A stretch of 64,000 nt of DNA from Maribacter sp. (GCA_024643345.1 JAHENB010000011.1:1-64000), one strand, 5' to 3'; positions 18,793 through 27,589 are shown, numbered from the stretch's first letter. Translations and numbers: made by a program. The notes: a model not told the origin generated them from the letters alone.

Positions 18793-19752
18793 ATGGGCAA
18801 CACAATTACAACTACCAATTTTAATTTTCCCGGGCAGCAATGGGTCTACAAAGGAAAGGTAAGGGAGGTTTATGCGCTGGAAAATGACTTATTGGTCATG
18901 GTAGCCACCGATCGTCTTTCCGCTTTTGATGTAGTGATGCCCAAAGGGATACCGTTCAAGGGTCAAATTTTGAACCAAATCGCAACCAAGATGATGGAGG
19001 CGACCAAGGATATTGTGCCGAATTGGCTCATGGCCACCCCAGATCCCAATGTGGCCATAGGCCAGGCCTGTGAACCCTTTAAAGTGGAGATGGTGATACG
19101 TGGCTATTTATCCGGCCATGCCGCTAGGGAATATAAGGCTGGCAAAAGAACCCTCTGCGGCGAACCCATGCCAGAAGGTATGAAAGAGAACGATCGTTTC
19201 CCCCAACCTATCATTACACCGGCCACCAAGGCCGAAAAAGGAGACCACGACGAGGATATTTCCAGTGAGGATATCATAAGGCGGGGTATTGTTCATGAAC
19301 AAGACTATGAAGTTCTTGAAAAATATACGCGCTCCTTGTTCCAAAGGGGGTCGGAAATAGCTGCATCCAGAGGGCTCATTTTAGTCGACACAAAATATGA
19401 ATTCGGTAAAAACAATCAGGGACAAATTCTATTGATCGATGAAATTCATACCCCTGACTCTTCCCGTTATTTTTATGCCGATGGTTATGAAGAAAGACAA
19501 CAAAAAGGGGAACCCCAAAAACAACTTTCAAAAGAGTTCGTTCGCCAGTGGCTTATAAGCAATGGGTTCCAAGGTCTAAACGGCCAAAAAGTACCCGAAA
19601 TGTCGGATGCCTATATCAATACGGTTTCGGAACGGTACATTGAACTTTATGAAAATATTACAGGCGCGACTTTTGTAAAGGCCGATATATCGAATATCCA
19701 AGATCGAATAGAACGTAATGTGCTTCACTTTTTGGAAAACCTGCATCAGTAA
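18793..19752 (+). CDS. purC: Phosphoribosylaminoimidazole-succinocarboxamide synthase
   Basis: A 319-residue SAICAR synthetase, an ATP-dependent cytoplasmic enzyme that joins CAIR and aspartate in de novo purine synthesis. Visible signatures: [12 protein letters not shown] (P-loop-like start), the [18 protein letters not shown] segment, and [11 protein letters not shown]. The length fits the longer (about 300-residue) Bacteroidota form. It sits between phoH and a sodium symporter with no intergenic space on the downstream side, so all three are probably co-transcribed; no other pur gene is nearby. Confidence 0.96.
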   Translation: MGNTITTTNFNFPGQQWVYKGKVREVYALENDLLVMVATDRLSAFDVVMPKGIPFKGQILNQIATKMMEATKDIVPNWLMATPDPNVAIGQACEPFKVEMVIRGYLSGHAAREYKAGKRTLCGEPMPEGMKENDRFPQPIITPATKAEKGDHDEDISSEDIIRRGIVHEQDYEVLEKYTRSLFQRGSEIAASRGLILVDTKYEFGKNNQGQILLIDEIHTPDSSRYFYADGYEERQQKGEPQKQLSKEFVRQWLISNGFQGLNGQKVPEMSDAYINTVSERYIELYENITGATFVKADISNIQDRIERNVLHFLENLHQ

Positions 19753-21186
19753 ATGACGGGAATCCTTGCCATAGCAATTATCGCTTATTTGCTGTTGACG
19801 CTGGTGGTAGGATTTTACAGTTCGAGAAAAATCAAGCATACGCAAGACTTCACACTTGCCGGGCGCAGTCTGTCGGCCATGGTCGTCGGAATCACTATTT
19901 TTGCAACTTGGTTTGGTCCGGAATTGATTATGGGGGTACCCACGCTTTTTGTCCAAAGCGGAATTCAGGGCATTATCACGGATCAGTTCGGCAATTCCCT
20001 GTGCCTCATTTTAGTGGGTGCTTTCTATGCAAGAAAGATGTATGCACTTAGAATCACCACCATCAATGACCTTTTTCGGTTACGGTATGGAAAAAGCCTG
20101 GAAATGTTGACGGCAATAGTCAACATTTTAACCTATTTCTCTTGGATTGCCGCCCAATTTCTGGCCTTGGCATTGCTCTTTCAGCTATTGTTTGGCCTGC
20201 CTATCTTCTTGGGTATTGCCCTTGGAAGTGGCATTGTACTCACTTATACCTATGTAGGCGGCATGTGGGCCGTATCAATAACCGATGTATTTCAATCAGT
20301 GGTGATCGTTGTGGGCCTCCTGGTTTTGGCCGTGACCCTTTTGTCAGATGCAGGCGGATTAATGCCTGTGCTGAGCAATACGCCAGAAGGGTTTTACCGA
20401 CTGTTTCCAGAGGGAGTAGGGGTTTATGATTGGACCGACCATATTTCGAAATGGATTTATTTGGGGATAGGGGCCATTGCGGCCCAGGAGGTTTATCAGC
20501 GCGTTTTATCGGCTAAGGGTGCCAAAACTGGAGCCAATGGCGCCTATATCAGTGCAGGCCTTTTGTTTGTGGTCGGGGCGTTGCCATTGGTCATCGGTTT
20601 GGCATCGAGTCAATTATACCCTGAATTGATGCTGATGAATGACGGACAAAGCATTATTCCGGCCATGGTGAATACGTATATGGGGATGCCTTTAAAAATC
20701 TTGTTTTTCGGGGCTTTGATCAGTGCTATTTTAAGCACCTCAAGCGGTGCGCTTTTGGCTCCTGCTACGATTATTGGAGAAAATTTGATAAGGCCGGCTA
20801 AAATAGAAATCACCGATGCCCAATTGCTGCGTTACACCAGGTTATCGGTCGTTTTGGTCGCTATAATATCTGCGGTTTGGGCCTACATGAATACGAGTAT
20901 CCATGAATTGGTCGTAAATTCGATCATTCCCATGTTGGTTTGTATCGTGGTCCCATTTACCCTTGGGCTATACTGGAAAAAAACATCAGTGGTTGCCGTA
21001 TGGTGGGGTATCATCACCAGTGCATTGGTTTGGGCATTGTGCAGCATTTTTGAAACCCGAATAGATGCCGCCTTGGTCGGATTGATTACCAATATATTGA
21101 TTACCGTAGGGGTCAGTTATTGGAGCCCTGATAATAGCCATGCGCGGTATATTCTCAATCAAACCGCCCATCTTCAACAAGATTAA
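19753..21186 (+). CDS. Sodium:solute symporter family protein (SSS)
   Basis: A 477-residue transporter with about 13 hydrophobic helices. Family features include a first helix followed by FTLAGRSLSAMVVGITIFATWFGPE, the GGMWAVSITDVFQ motif and the later SSGALLAPATIIGEN segment. It would import a small solute with Na+; the substrate cannot be assigned (related proteins carry sugars, amino acids, pantothenate or choline). Its ATG directly abuts the purC stop codon, so it is translationally linked to purC; a nucleotide-related or unrelated substrate are both possible. Unrelated in detail to the second symporter of the window (41674-43407). Confidence 0.9.
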   Translation: MTGILAIAIIAYLLLTLVVGFYSSRKIKHTQDFTLAGRSLSAMVVGITIFATWFGPELIMGVPTLFVQSGIQGIITDQFGNSLCLILVGAFYARKMYALRITTINDLFRLRYGKSLEMLTAIVNILTYFSWIAAQFLALALLFQLLFGLPIFLGIALGSGIVLTYTYVGGMWAVSITDVFQSVVIVVGLLVLAVTLLSDAGGLMPVLSNTPEGFYRLFPEGVGVYDWTDHISKWIYLGIGAIAAQEVYQRVLSAKGAKTGANGAYISAGLLFVVGALPLVIGLASSQLYPELMLMNDGQSIIPAMVNTYMGMPLKILFFGALISAILSTSSGALLAPATIIGENLIRPAKIEITDAQLLRYTRLSVVLVAIISAVWAYMNTSIHELVVNSIIPMLVCIVVPFTLGLYWKKTSVVAVWWGIITSALVWALCSIFETRIDAALVGLITNILITVGVSYWSPDNSHARYILNQTAHLQQD

Positions 21187-21518
21187 ATTTAGCGTTCACC
21201 TCAGCATTGACGCCATGTTCAGTTGCTTTTTCAAGCAATGTAGGTTTTTAATTTAAATTAAATCGTATTCTTTTTTGTATTGGGGTGGATGATCGATTGG
21301 CCATGATTCCCGTGAATGAGGGTTGTCGGTAACGGCCATTCCATGGAATTTTCTTATCAAGAAACATTACCGTTTAAAAATAATGAATTTAAGGCCCGGA
21401 AAGTGCAAATGCATTTATCCAAAACTGTTCGTGATTTATTGTTTACTGCCTACCGTAAACTGCTTAATTGACCGCTGAACGCTGTCCCCAAGATACTGAT
21501 CGCAAGTTCTGCCAAATA

Positions 21519-21546
21519 AAAAGCCGGGAAAAATATCCCGGCTTTT
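21519..21546 (-). terminator. Terminator of tRNA-Met (symmetrical)
   Basis: An 11-base perfect stem, AAAAGCCGGGA (21519-21529) with TCCCGGCTTTT (21536-21546), and a six-base loop, ending in T on the minus strand. It is 13 bases past the 3' end of the tRNA. It is symmetrical and could also stop plus-strand transcripts. Confidence 0.8.
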
Positions 21547-21558
21547 AATAGTATTTCC

Positions 21559-21635
21559 TGGTAGCGAGAGGGAGACTTGAACTCCCGACCTCAGGGTTAT
21601 GAATCCTGCGCTCTAACCACCTGAGCTACCTCGCC
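21559..21635 (-). tRNA. tRNA-Met (anticodon CAT), elongator type
   Basis: Cloverleaf reads GGCGAGG (acceptor), GCTC/GAGC (D stem), CAGGA-TTCATAA-CCCTG (anticodon arm, CAT), GGGAG-TTCAAGT-CTCCC (T arm) and TCTCGCT, with A73 and an encoded CCA ending at 21559. The acceptor has two G-U pairs (1-72 and 7-66) and the anticodon stem ends with an A-C opposition at 31-39. It lacks the three G-C pairs of an initiator tRNA. A tRNA-Ile with lysidine-modified CAT cannot be fully excluded from sequence. Confidence 0.92.
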
Positions 21636-21655
21636 AAAGGTTTTGTAAGCGGCTG

Positions 21656-21687
21656 CAAATATAAAGTTTAATTTCCGCTACATCAAA
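21656..21687 (-). promoter_or_regulatory. tRNA-Met promoter, perfect Bacteroidota consensus
   Basis: On the minus strand TTTG (21687-21684), a 20-base spacer and TATATTTG (21663-21656). Both elements are exact. The start of transcription would lie about 17 bases upstream of the tRNA. Confidence 0.75.
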
Positions 21688-21772
21688 ATTAGGCTGTCAA
21701 AAAATATTTGTGGGAGATTATTTTTTTATCATACAGAAATATATATATTGTCCGAAGTTAAAAATACCCTGA

Positions 21773-22156
21773 ATGTCAGATAAAATTAAGTTTGAATTAG
21801 AGTTTGTTATACAATCATCGCCACAATTACTTTATCAATACCTCTCCACGCCTTCGGGACTCTCAGAATGGTTTGCGGACAATGTGAACTCTCGCGGCGA
21901 AATGTTCAGTTTTATTTGGGATGGTTCCGAGGAAGAGGCAAAGCTCATTAAGAGAAAAAGTGACGAATTTGTAAAATTTTCATGGGTAGACAATGAAGAC
22001 GACAGCTTTTTTGAATTAAAGATCATCGTCGACGAAATTACCCAAGATGTATCACTGTTCATAACCGACTTTGCTGAAGAGGATGAGTTGGAAGAAGCTA
22101 AAATGCTTTGGGAAAACCAAGTATCGAGCCTGAAACAGGTCTTGGGTTCCAAATAA
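21773..22156 (+). CDS. START-like (SRPBCC/AHSA1-type) domain protein
   Basis: A 127-residue single-domain protein resembling the START-like/activator-of-Hsp90 fold: KFELEFVIQSSPQLLYQYL opens the first strand, SGLSEWFADNVN is the typical W-containing turn, FVKFSWVD follows, and a long C-terminal helix begins at about 105. No signal peptide. The family is conserved in flavobacteria next to a class IV aminotransferase but has no proven function; a small-molecule binding pocket is expected from the fold. A terminator-like hairpin follows 29 bases after its stop. Confidence 0.82.
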   Translation: MSDKIKFELEFVIQSSPQLLYQYLSTPSGLSEWFADNVNSRGEMFSFIWDGSEEEAKLIKRKSDEFVKFSWVDNEDDSFFELKIIVDEITQDVSLFITDFAEEDELEEAKMLWENQVSSLKQVLGSK

Positions 22157-22176
22157 GTGTTTTCTGATATAAAACT

Positions 22177-22184
22177 TATCTTTG
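22177..22184 (+). promoter_or_regulatory. -7 element of the class IV aminotransferase gene, overlapping a terminator
   Basis: TATCTTTG is an exact TAnnTTTG match. Its predicted start of transcription (about 22188-22190) falls inside the hairpin at 22185-22201. No strong -33 element is visible. Confidence 0.4.
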
Positions 22185-22208
22185 GCCTTGAATTTCAAGG
22201 CTTTTTTT
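22185..22208 (+). terminator. Terminator of the START-like gene, abutting the next start codon
   Basis: GCCTTGA (22185-22191), loop ATT, TCAAGGC (22195-22201), then seven T (22202-22208): a compact intrinsic-terminator shape. The ATG of the aminotransferase begins at the very next base. Confidence 0.6.
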
Positions 22209-23069
22209 ATGGTTGATTTTAATGGGCAAATGGTCTCTGGCCAAAACGATTTTTTAAACTATCGAAACCGCGGATTGCGGTTCGGCGATTCCTTGTTTGA
22301 AACCGTTAGGGCAGTCAACGGAAATATAGTCTTTTGGGAAGACCATTACCTCAGACTGATGTCTTCCATGCGGATATTGCGTATGGAAATTCCCATGTCA
22401 TTTACGATGGAGTTTTTGGAACAATCACTGATCGATGTATTGGTAGCGAATAACCTGCAAAATACCAGTGCAGGACTGCGCCTGACGCTGTTTCGGGATA
22501 ATGGGGACGAATATACGCCCGAAAACAACCAAATCTCCTATATCATCGAGGCAGAACCACTTAGCGCCCCGTTCTTTTTACTTCAATCTGAGCATTACGA
22601 AGTTGAATTGTTCAAGGATTTTTATGTGAATGCCGATACGCTTTCTACCTTAGAAACCAATAACAAGATGATACAGGTTTTGGGGGGTATTTATGCGAAG
22701 GAAAATGGTTATCAAGATGTTCTTTTATTGAACCATAACAAACAAGTGGTAGAATCGGGTCACGGAAACCTGTTTATGTGCAATGGAAATATTATTAAAA
22801 CGCCCCCTTTGAGCGATGGGTGCAGCAATGGGATCGTGAGGAAAAAACTGATGGAGATCGTCGGGGACCTTAAGGATCTCAAACTGGTCGAGGAATCCAT
22901 TTCCCCATTCGACCTTCAAAAAGCAGATGAACTTTTTATCACCGATACCCTGAACGGAATCCGGCCCATCACTAGGTACCGAAAAAAAAGTTTCGCTATA
23001 CAGATCTCACAAAATCTTTTGGCCGCTTTGAACACCAAAGTGAGGATCGAGCAAGCAAGTAAGAGCTAA
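22209..23069 (+). CDS. Class IV PLP aminotransferase (branched-chain aminotransferase/4-amino-4-deoxychorismate lyase type)
   Basis: A 286-residue PLP fold-type IV enzyme. Features: NRGLRFGDSLFETVRAVNG near the N-terminus, the PLP lysine in LETNNKMIQ (about residue 153), KENGYQDVLLLN, and VVESGHGNLFM in place of the family's E-x-SN-F segment. It could supply p-aminobenzoate (PabC-like) or act on branched-chain amino acids; sequence alone does not decide. The frame extends nine codons upstream to a TTG at 22182, but those codons are a terminator hairpin and part of a promoter element, so the ATG at 22209 is the start. Its last bases overlap the convergent yqgE-like gene. Confidence 0.85.
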   Translation: MVDFNGQMVSGQNDFLNYRNRGLRFGDSLFETVRAVNGNIVFWEDHYLRLMSSMRILRMEIPMSFTMEFLEQSLIDVLVANNLQNTSAGLRLTLFRDNGDEYTPENNQISYIIEAEPLSAPFFLLQSEHYEVELFKDFYVNADTLSTLETNNKMIQVLGGIYAKENGYQDVLLLNHNKQVVESGHGNLFMCNGNIIKTPPLSDGCSNGIVRKKLMEIVGDLKDLKLVEESISPFDLQKADELFITDTLNGIRPITRYRKKSFAIQISQNLLAALNTKVRIEQASKS

Positions 23070-23626
23070 TTTAGACTTGGATTTTCAGGTGCATTTGACC
23101 AAAGCAAATAATTGCCACCCAATTCGATCATCTTTTCTTTCCAAAATGTCGTAGCCGGTTTTTGGATGATCGCACTTTCATATTGATTTTTTACCACGAT
23201 CCAGGTTTTAGAGGAAAGCTCCTTATCGAGTTGGAGTGACGACCAACCGGAATAGCCCAAAAAGAATCGAATATCCTGCTCCGAAATTAATTTTTCGTTG
23301 ATCAGGGCGATGGTTTTCTCAAAATCGCCGCCCCAATAGATGCCATCGGAAATTTCAATACTGTTATCAATGAGATGGGGCACCTTATGGATGAAATAAA
23401 GGTTATCCTGTTCAACCGGCCCACCATTGTAAACCCTGAAGGGGATGTTTATTTCCGAAACAAGATCATTGATATGGTATTCAAGCGGTTTGTTCAAAAT
23501 AAACCCAACGGAACCTTCCTTATTATGTTCGGCCAAAAGAACCACTGATCTGTTGAAGGAAACATCACCGGTAAGTGAGGGCTCTGCAATTAATAACTTA
23601 CCTTTTTTTGGTCTAATGATAACCAT
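23066..23626 (-). CDS. YqgE/AlgH family protein (DUF179)
   Basis: A 186-residue cytoplasmic protein of the UPF0301 family. The N-terminus KGKLLIAEPSLTGDVSFNRS, VGFILNKPL, and FFLGYSGWSSLQLDKEL are family signatures. AlgH was named from alginate control in Pseudomonas, but the molecular function is not known and no alginate genes are present here. It overlaps the aminotransferase by four bases, tail to tail. A 5-bp inverted repeat (GAGTG/CACTC) sits just upstream of the start. Confidence 0.9.
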   Translation of the reverse strand: MVIIRPKKGKLLIAEPSLTGDVSFNRSVVLLAEHNKEGSVGFILNKPLEYHINDLVSEINIPFRVYNGGPVEQDNLYFIHKVPHLIDNSIEISDGIYWGGDFEKTIALINEKLISEQDIRFFLGYSGWSSLQLDKELSSKTWIVVKNQYESAIIQKPATTFWKEKMIELGGNYLLWSNAPENPSLN

Positions 23627-23684
23627 ATTTGAGTGCTATGACACTCTAAAATAAGACAATTCCGAATAATACCAAATTTTGGGA

Positions 23685-23715
23685 TAAAAAAAGCACCCCG
23701 ATAGTTCGGGATGCT
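23685..23715 (-). terminator. Terminator of the HU gene
   Basis: On the minus strand a 10-base stem with one mismatch (AGCATCCCGA with TCGGGGTGCT; plus-strand arms 23692-23701 and 23706-23715), a four-base loop and a run of T. It lies 25 bases after the HU stop. Confidence 0.75.
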
Positions 23716-23739
23716 TCGTTATTCTAGTTATTATAGAGA

Positions 23740-24012
23740 CTAGTTTACAGCCTTGCCCAAATCGGCACCTGCTTTAAACTTTACAACATTTTTAGCTGCA
23801 ATTTTGATGGTCTTACCAGTTGATGGGTTTCTACCTTCTCTTGCATTTCTTCTGGAAACGGACCAAGATCCGAAACCTACCAGTGATACGCGATTGCCTT
23901 TCTTAAGTGACTTTTCTACGTTACCCAAAAAAGATTCCAATGACTTTTTAGCCGCAGCTTTTGTGATGCCTGCGTCAGCAGCCATTGCATCGATTAATTC
24001 TGTTTTGTTCAT
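23740..24012 (-). CDS. HU family nucleoid DNA-binding protein
   Basis: A 90-residue histone-like protein: MNKTELIDAMAADAGITKAAA helix-turn-helix dimer region, VSLVGFGSWSVSRRNAREGRNP (the DNA-binding arm with the GRNP turn) and the KFKAGADLGKAV end. It bends and compacts DNA as a dimer. It is monocistronic, with a clear promoter (24059-24088) and its own terminator (23685-23715), in keeping with a highly expressed gene. A pair of direct repeats lies upstream of the promoter (24113-24143). Confidence 0.95.
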   Translation of the reverse strand: MNKTELIDAMAADAGITKAAAKKSLESFLGNVEKSLKKGNRVSLVGFGSWSVSRRNAREGRNPSTGKTIKIAAKNVVKFKAGADLGKAVN

Positions 24013-24058
24013 AATGTAATTAGATTAATTGTTGTTAAAATAATTTTTAAAGGTTAAA

Positions 24059-24088
24059 CAAATTTATACGGAAATACGGTGAACGCAA
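24059..24088 (-). promoter_or_regulatory. HU gene promoter
   Basis: On the minus strand TTG (24088-24086), a 19-base spacer and TAAATTTG (24066-24059), an exact -7 element. The predicted leader is about 40 bases. Confidence 0.6.
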
Positions 24089-24112
24089 GTAAAATAAGGG
24101 GAAATCAGCGTT

Positions 24113-24143
24113 TTTGTTGATAACTCAAGACGTTTGTTGATAA
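24113..24143. repeat. Direct repeat upstream of the HU promoter
   Basis: TTTGTTGATAA occurs at 24113-24123 and again at 24133-24143, exactly 20 bases apart (about two helical turns), 25 bases upstream of the HU -33 element. It may be a binding site for a regulator; it is also within the gap downstream of fmt. Confidence 0.4.
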
Positions 24144-24189
24144 AGTGACCGTTATTTGACGTCTCGTGTAGCCCAATGATAACGGGACT

Positions 24190-25137
24190 TCATGACATAT
24201 GGGCCGATTTTTCCAATTTAAGTCCATTTAAGACCTCCTTGACCTGCATTCGTCGCTTGCCCGGAAATTGTATTTCCACGAGTTGGAGGTACCCCCCTTT
24301 AACAGCAACTTTGATATGATGCTTATCTGCCAATAGTTGCCCTGACCCAAGGTTGTGGGCAACAGGCTCTTTAGTGGTCTTGTAAATTTTGACCAATGTT
24401 TTCTCCCCATTATTGATGAGATGGGTCCATGCGACTGGATACGGACTCAGGCCGCGCACATGGTCGTGAACTTTCTCAAGGGTCTGTGTCCAATCTATTT
24501 CACAGTCTTCCCTATAGATCTTAGGGGCTGTATTTAATGTAGCGCCAAAGCCTTGTTTTTTGGTGATTGCCCTGTTCGCTTGAATCAACTCAACGGTATC
24601 GATGACCAATTCGGCACCAAGTTGCATTAATCGATCGTGAAGATCGCCTGCGGACTCGTTTTCATTGATGAAAGTTTCTCTTTGGAGGATGATCTCTCCC
24701 GTATCGATCCGGTCATCGATGAAAAATGTGGTCACACCCGTTTTGGGTTCCCCGTTCATTATGGCCCAATTGATGGGTGCTGCCCCACGGTATTCTGGCA
24801 AGAGGGATGCATGGAGATTAAAAGTACCATAGGAGGGCATGGACCATACCACTTTCGGTAACATACGGAAGGCTACGACGATCTGTAAGTTGGCTCCAAA
24901 ATTTTGTAAACTGGCCAAAAAATCGACATCTTTTAGATTGGTGGGCTGCAAAACGGGTAATCCCCGTGACAATGCATGGGATTTTACGGCAGAGGCCTGC
25001 ATTTTTTGACCTCGTCCCGCAGGCCGGTCAGGGGCGGTCACCACACCCACGACTTGATAGCCTTTTTCGATCAACATGTCCAAGGAGGCTACCGCAAAAT
25101 CGGGCGTGCCCATAAATACAATTTTAATGTCCCTCAT
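24190..25137 (-). CDS. fmt: Methionyl-tRNA formyltransferase
   Basis: A 315-residue enzyme that formylates initiator Met-tRNA using 10-formyltetrahydrofolate. The N-terminal Rossmann domain begins IVFMGTPDFAV; the catalytic segment FNLHASLLPEYRGAAPINWAI carries the conserved Asn-His, with Asp in the DTGEIILQ region. The C-terminal OB-type domain contains the GLSPYPVAWT motif. Its ATG overlaps the recQ stop by four bases, so it is the last gene of the ATPase-recQ-fmt unit. Confidence 0.96.
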   Translation of the reverse strand: MRDIKIVFMGTPDFAVASLDMLIEKGYQVVGVVTAPDRPAGRGQKMQASAVKSHALSRGLPVLQPTNLKDVDFLASLQNFGANLQIVVAFRMLPKVVWSMPSYGTFNLHASLLPEYRGAAPINWAIMNGEPKTGVTTFFIDDRIDTGEIILQRETFINENESAGDLHDRLMQLGAELVIDTVELIQANRAITKKQGFGATLNTAPKIYREDCEIDWTQTLEKVHDHVRGLSPYPVAWTHLINNGEKTLVKIYKTTKEPVAHNLGSGQLLADKHHIKVAVKGGYLQLVEIQFPGKRRMQVKEVLNGLKLEKSAHMS

Positions 25138-27029
25138 TTGATTTCATATTCATTTTTTGAGTTTATCGCGATGCTGCCTTCTTCCAATAATTCCCGAATC
25201 GCTTTCAAAACCAGATGTTCATCATAATTCAGGGCACCGATCAAAGTTCTGGAATCACAGCTTTTATAGGTCAAAAATTTAATGATCTGCGCCGGTAACA
25301 ATGGATTCGCAAAGCCATCTTCGGAAGTCTTTTCAATACAAACATCGCAAATTCCACATGCCTTGGTGTTTTTCTCGCCAAAGTAAGCCATCAACTGTTT
25401 GGTTCTGCAAATGTCCTTATTGTTTATATAAGCCAACATACTGTTTACATTGGCTATCTTAACCTGGTGCCATTCCCTTATTTCCTTTGCAAATCGGTTA
25501 ATTGTGAGATCGTCTTCCCGTGGCACCAAAAAAGTCAGGCTAAGATCGCTGTCCTGAGCCTGATACTCGATTAGACCATCTTTTTGAAGTTTCTTTAACA
25601 GATTTCCAATAGCGGTCTCGGGAATAGCTGATTTTTTAGCGATCAATAAGGTATTGATTTTGGTATCGAAATCGAACAGCCCCCCATAAGTGCGCAATAA
25701 AACCTGGATGAGCGGTGCCATGTCCGGGTTCTTTTCCAAATAGTCGAAAATGGATTGCTTGCCCACGACGAAACGAACCATAACCTTCTTTTCGAACGAT
25801 TCGGATAATGCGATTACCGACTGTTGGTCGAGGATGCGCAGGCTATTGAAGGTCAAGGCCCTATTGAGTTTGTAAGTTTCACAGAAAGCATTAAAATTGA
25901 TTTGAAAGGTTTCGTCATTTCCTTCCCCATAGGCTACTTGAAAATAACTATTGAGCTTATGGTAGGTATCTTTAAGATACCCGATGTCGGGAAGGATACT
26001 CAAAAACTGATTTTTCACCTGTCCTTCATCGGTTTTATTGGTGATGAGCACTGCCCGGGCGCTATTGCCATCCCTGCCCGCCCTGCCTGCCTCCTGAAAA
26101 TAATTTTCAATGCAATCGGGAATTTGGTAATGTACCACAAGTTCCACATCGGGTTTATCGATGCCCATGCCGAAGGCATTGGTGGCCACCATGATCTTTA
26201 CCTGGTTCTTTAGCCAAAGTTGGAGTCTTTTTTTCTTTTCGGCTTTTGCAATGCCCCCATGAAAGAAAGTGCAACTGTAGCCCGATGCATTCAGATATTG
26301 CGACAATTCTTCTGTCAAACGCCGTGTTCTGACATAAACGATGGCACTTTGGTCGGCTTGATCGCAACATTGCTTCAAGCGAAAGGGTTTGTCATCTGCC
26401 CAAACGATGCTAAAGGCGATATTTTTCCTTTCAAAGGAATCTTTCACAACAAGGGGTCGGACCATTTCAAGTTGTTCAATGATGTCTTTGGCCACCCTGT
26501 CAGTGGCCGTGGCCGTTAAAGCCACTATTGGTACTCCAGGCCTTAGCTCCCTTAGTTGAGCACATTGGAGATAAGCAGGTCTAAAGTCGTGCCCCCATTG
26601 CGAAATACAATGTGCCTCATCAATCGCGATCAAGTTGACGTTCATCTGCTGTATCCTTTCCCTGACCATTTCTTGCATCAAACGCTCGGGGGAGATATAT
26701 AGGAATTTGAAATTGCCAAAACAGCAATTATCCAAGAGATCAATGACTTCATCGAAGGGGATGCCCCCGGTGAGTGCAACGGCCTTAATGCCGATTTGTT
26801 TGAGCTGATCGACTTGGTTCTGTATCAAGGCGATCAAAGGCGACACCACAATACAAATACCTTTTTGGGCAAGGGCCGGGATTTGAAAGCAAATCGATTT
26901 ACCTCCCCCTGTTGGCAACAATGCCAGCACATCCTTTTGTTGCAACAAGGCATCGATCACCCGTTCTTGCGATCCCTTGAACCGGTCATGTCCCCAATGG
27001 GTTTTTAATATGTCTTTTGGACTTTGCAC
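25134..27029 (-). CDS. recQ: RecQ-family ATP-dependent DNA helicase
   Basis: A 631-residue superfamily 2 3'-5' DNA helicase. Walker A LLPTGGGKS at about 38-45, DEAH at 137-140 within AIDEAHCISQWGHDFRP (the RecQ aromatic loop), helicase motif VI at QEAGRAGRDG, and the RecQ zinc site with cysteines in CRTKQLMAYFG and CGICDVC. A winged-helix part follows, but there is no room for an HRDC domain, so it is the short form common in Bacteroidota. It starts with GTG at 27029, sharing one base with the stop codon of the ATPase gene upstream. The protein acts in recombination and replication-fork repair. Confidence 0.95.
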   Translation of the reverse strand: MQSPKDILKTHWGHDRFKGSQERVIDALLQQKDVLALLPTGGGKSICFQIPALAQKGICIVVSPLIALIQNQVDQLKQIGIKAVALTGGIPFDEVIDLLDNCCFGNFKFLYISPERLMQEMVRERIQQMNVNLIAIDEAHCISQWGHDFRPAYLQCAQLRELRPGVPIVALTATATDRVAKDIIEQLEMVRPLVVKDSFERKNIAFSIVWADDKPFRLKQCCDQADQSAIVYVRTRRLTEELSQYLNASGYSCTFFHGGIAKAEKKKRLQLWLKNQVKIMVATNAFGMGIDKPDVELVVHYQIPDCIENYFQEAGRAGRDGNSARAVLITNKTDEGQVKNQFLSILPDIGYLKDTYHKLNSYFQVAYGEGNDETFQINFNAFCETYKLNRALTFNSLRILDQQSVIALSESFEKKVMVRFVVGKQSIFDYLEKNPDMAPLIQVLLRTYGGLFDFDTKINTLLIAKKSAIPETAIGNLLKKLQKDGLIEYQAQDSDLSLTFLVPREDDLTINRFAKEIREWHQVKIANVNSMLAYINNKDICRTKQLMAYFGEKNTKACGICDVCIEKTSEDGFANPLLPAQIIKFLTYKSCDSRTLIGALNYDEHLVLKAIRELLEEGSIAINSKNEYEIK

Positions 27030-27589
27030 TATTTTTGATCGAGCTGGTCCATGATAAAGGCGACCCTACCGTCTACCGTGTCTTTGGGCACTTCAACAAC
27101 CTGATAGCCGAAATGGGAATAGGTGTTATACAATAACCGATGAATTTCCATGGCCTCTTCATAACTTTCAAAACGTTCACTATCGAGCGTATAGATCGCT
27201 TCCCACATCGGGAGAAGGAATATTGAATCGTAACGATGGCTTTCAAGGGCGTCGATGAATTCAGAATCATAACTTTGGTCAAAATAATCCATATAAGCGA
27301 GAACATCGGGGATTCCCCGGTCAAAGAAAACGACGGGCTGCGCGATGGAGGCAGAATCTTTGTAGTGTTGCACCCTAGCCCCCATAATTTTTCTGTTAAA
27401 ACCAAGTGGATCAGGGACGACCGCTATGGGATTGGCGGCAAAATTAGATAGGCCTGCTTTATTTTTGGCCTCAAGGGTCATGCTGCGTATGACCTCTGGA
27501 AAACAATGGAAACCCACTTTGCCCAATCCTTCGATCAGGGAAGTCTTACCTGTGCTGGGCCCTCCTGTAATTACAATTTTTTTTGGATT
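27029..27589 (-). CDS. Small AAA/P-loop ATPase (AAA_28-like)
   Basis: A P-loop NTPase of about 186 residues. Walker A GGPSTGKTS lies close to the N-terminus; a VFFDRGIPDVLAYMDYF segment and a C-terminal GYQVVEVPKDTVDGRVAFI resemble kinase-like AAA_28 proteins of flavobacteria. The frame opens with TTG at 27634, but 15 codons later another TTG (27589) directly precedes NPKKIVITGGPSTGKT, which is the usual beginning; I use that one with moderate certainty. The role is unknown; it might phosphorylate a small molecule. It is first in the unit with recQ and fmt and is divergent from the DUF493 gene. Confidence 0.78.
   Translation of the reverse strand, partial: NPKKIVITGGPSTGKTSLIEGLGKVGFHCFPEVIRSMTLEAKNKAGLSNFAANPIAVVPDPLGFNRKIMGARVQHYKDSASIAQPVVFFDRGIPDVLAYMDYFDQSYDSEFIDALESHRYDSIFLLPMWEAIYTLDSERFESYEEAMEIHRLLYNTYSHFGYQVVEVPKDTVDGRVAFIMDQLDQK

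Larger units (their letters stand above)
21187..21772. other. Non-coding region around tRNA-Met
   Basis: No protein gene recognised. The left part holds a weak hairpin, TTGCTT (21223-21228) with AAGCAA (21233-21238), 37 bases after the symporter stop and followed by a few T. The rest contains the tRNA-Met gene on the minus strand with its terminator (21519-21546) and promoter (21656-21687). About 250 bases (21250-21510) show nothing I can interpret. Confidence 0.5.

Noticed and set aside
22182-22208. Upstream TTG start for the class IV aminotransferase
   Set aside because: The nine extra codons are a terminator hairpin with T-run and part of a -7 element; the ATG at 22209 begins the family domain.
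23631-23646. GAGTG/CACTC inverted repeat upstream of the YqgE-like gene as operator
   Set aside because: Arms of five bases are expected by chance at this length; no promoter element lines up with it.
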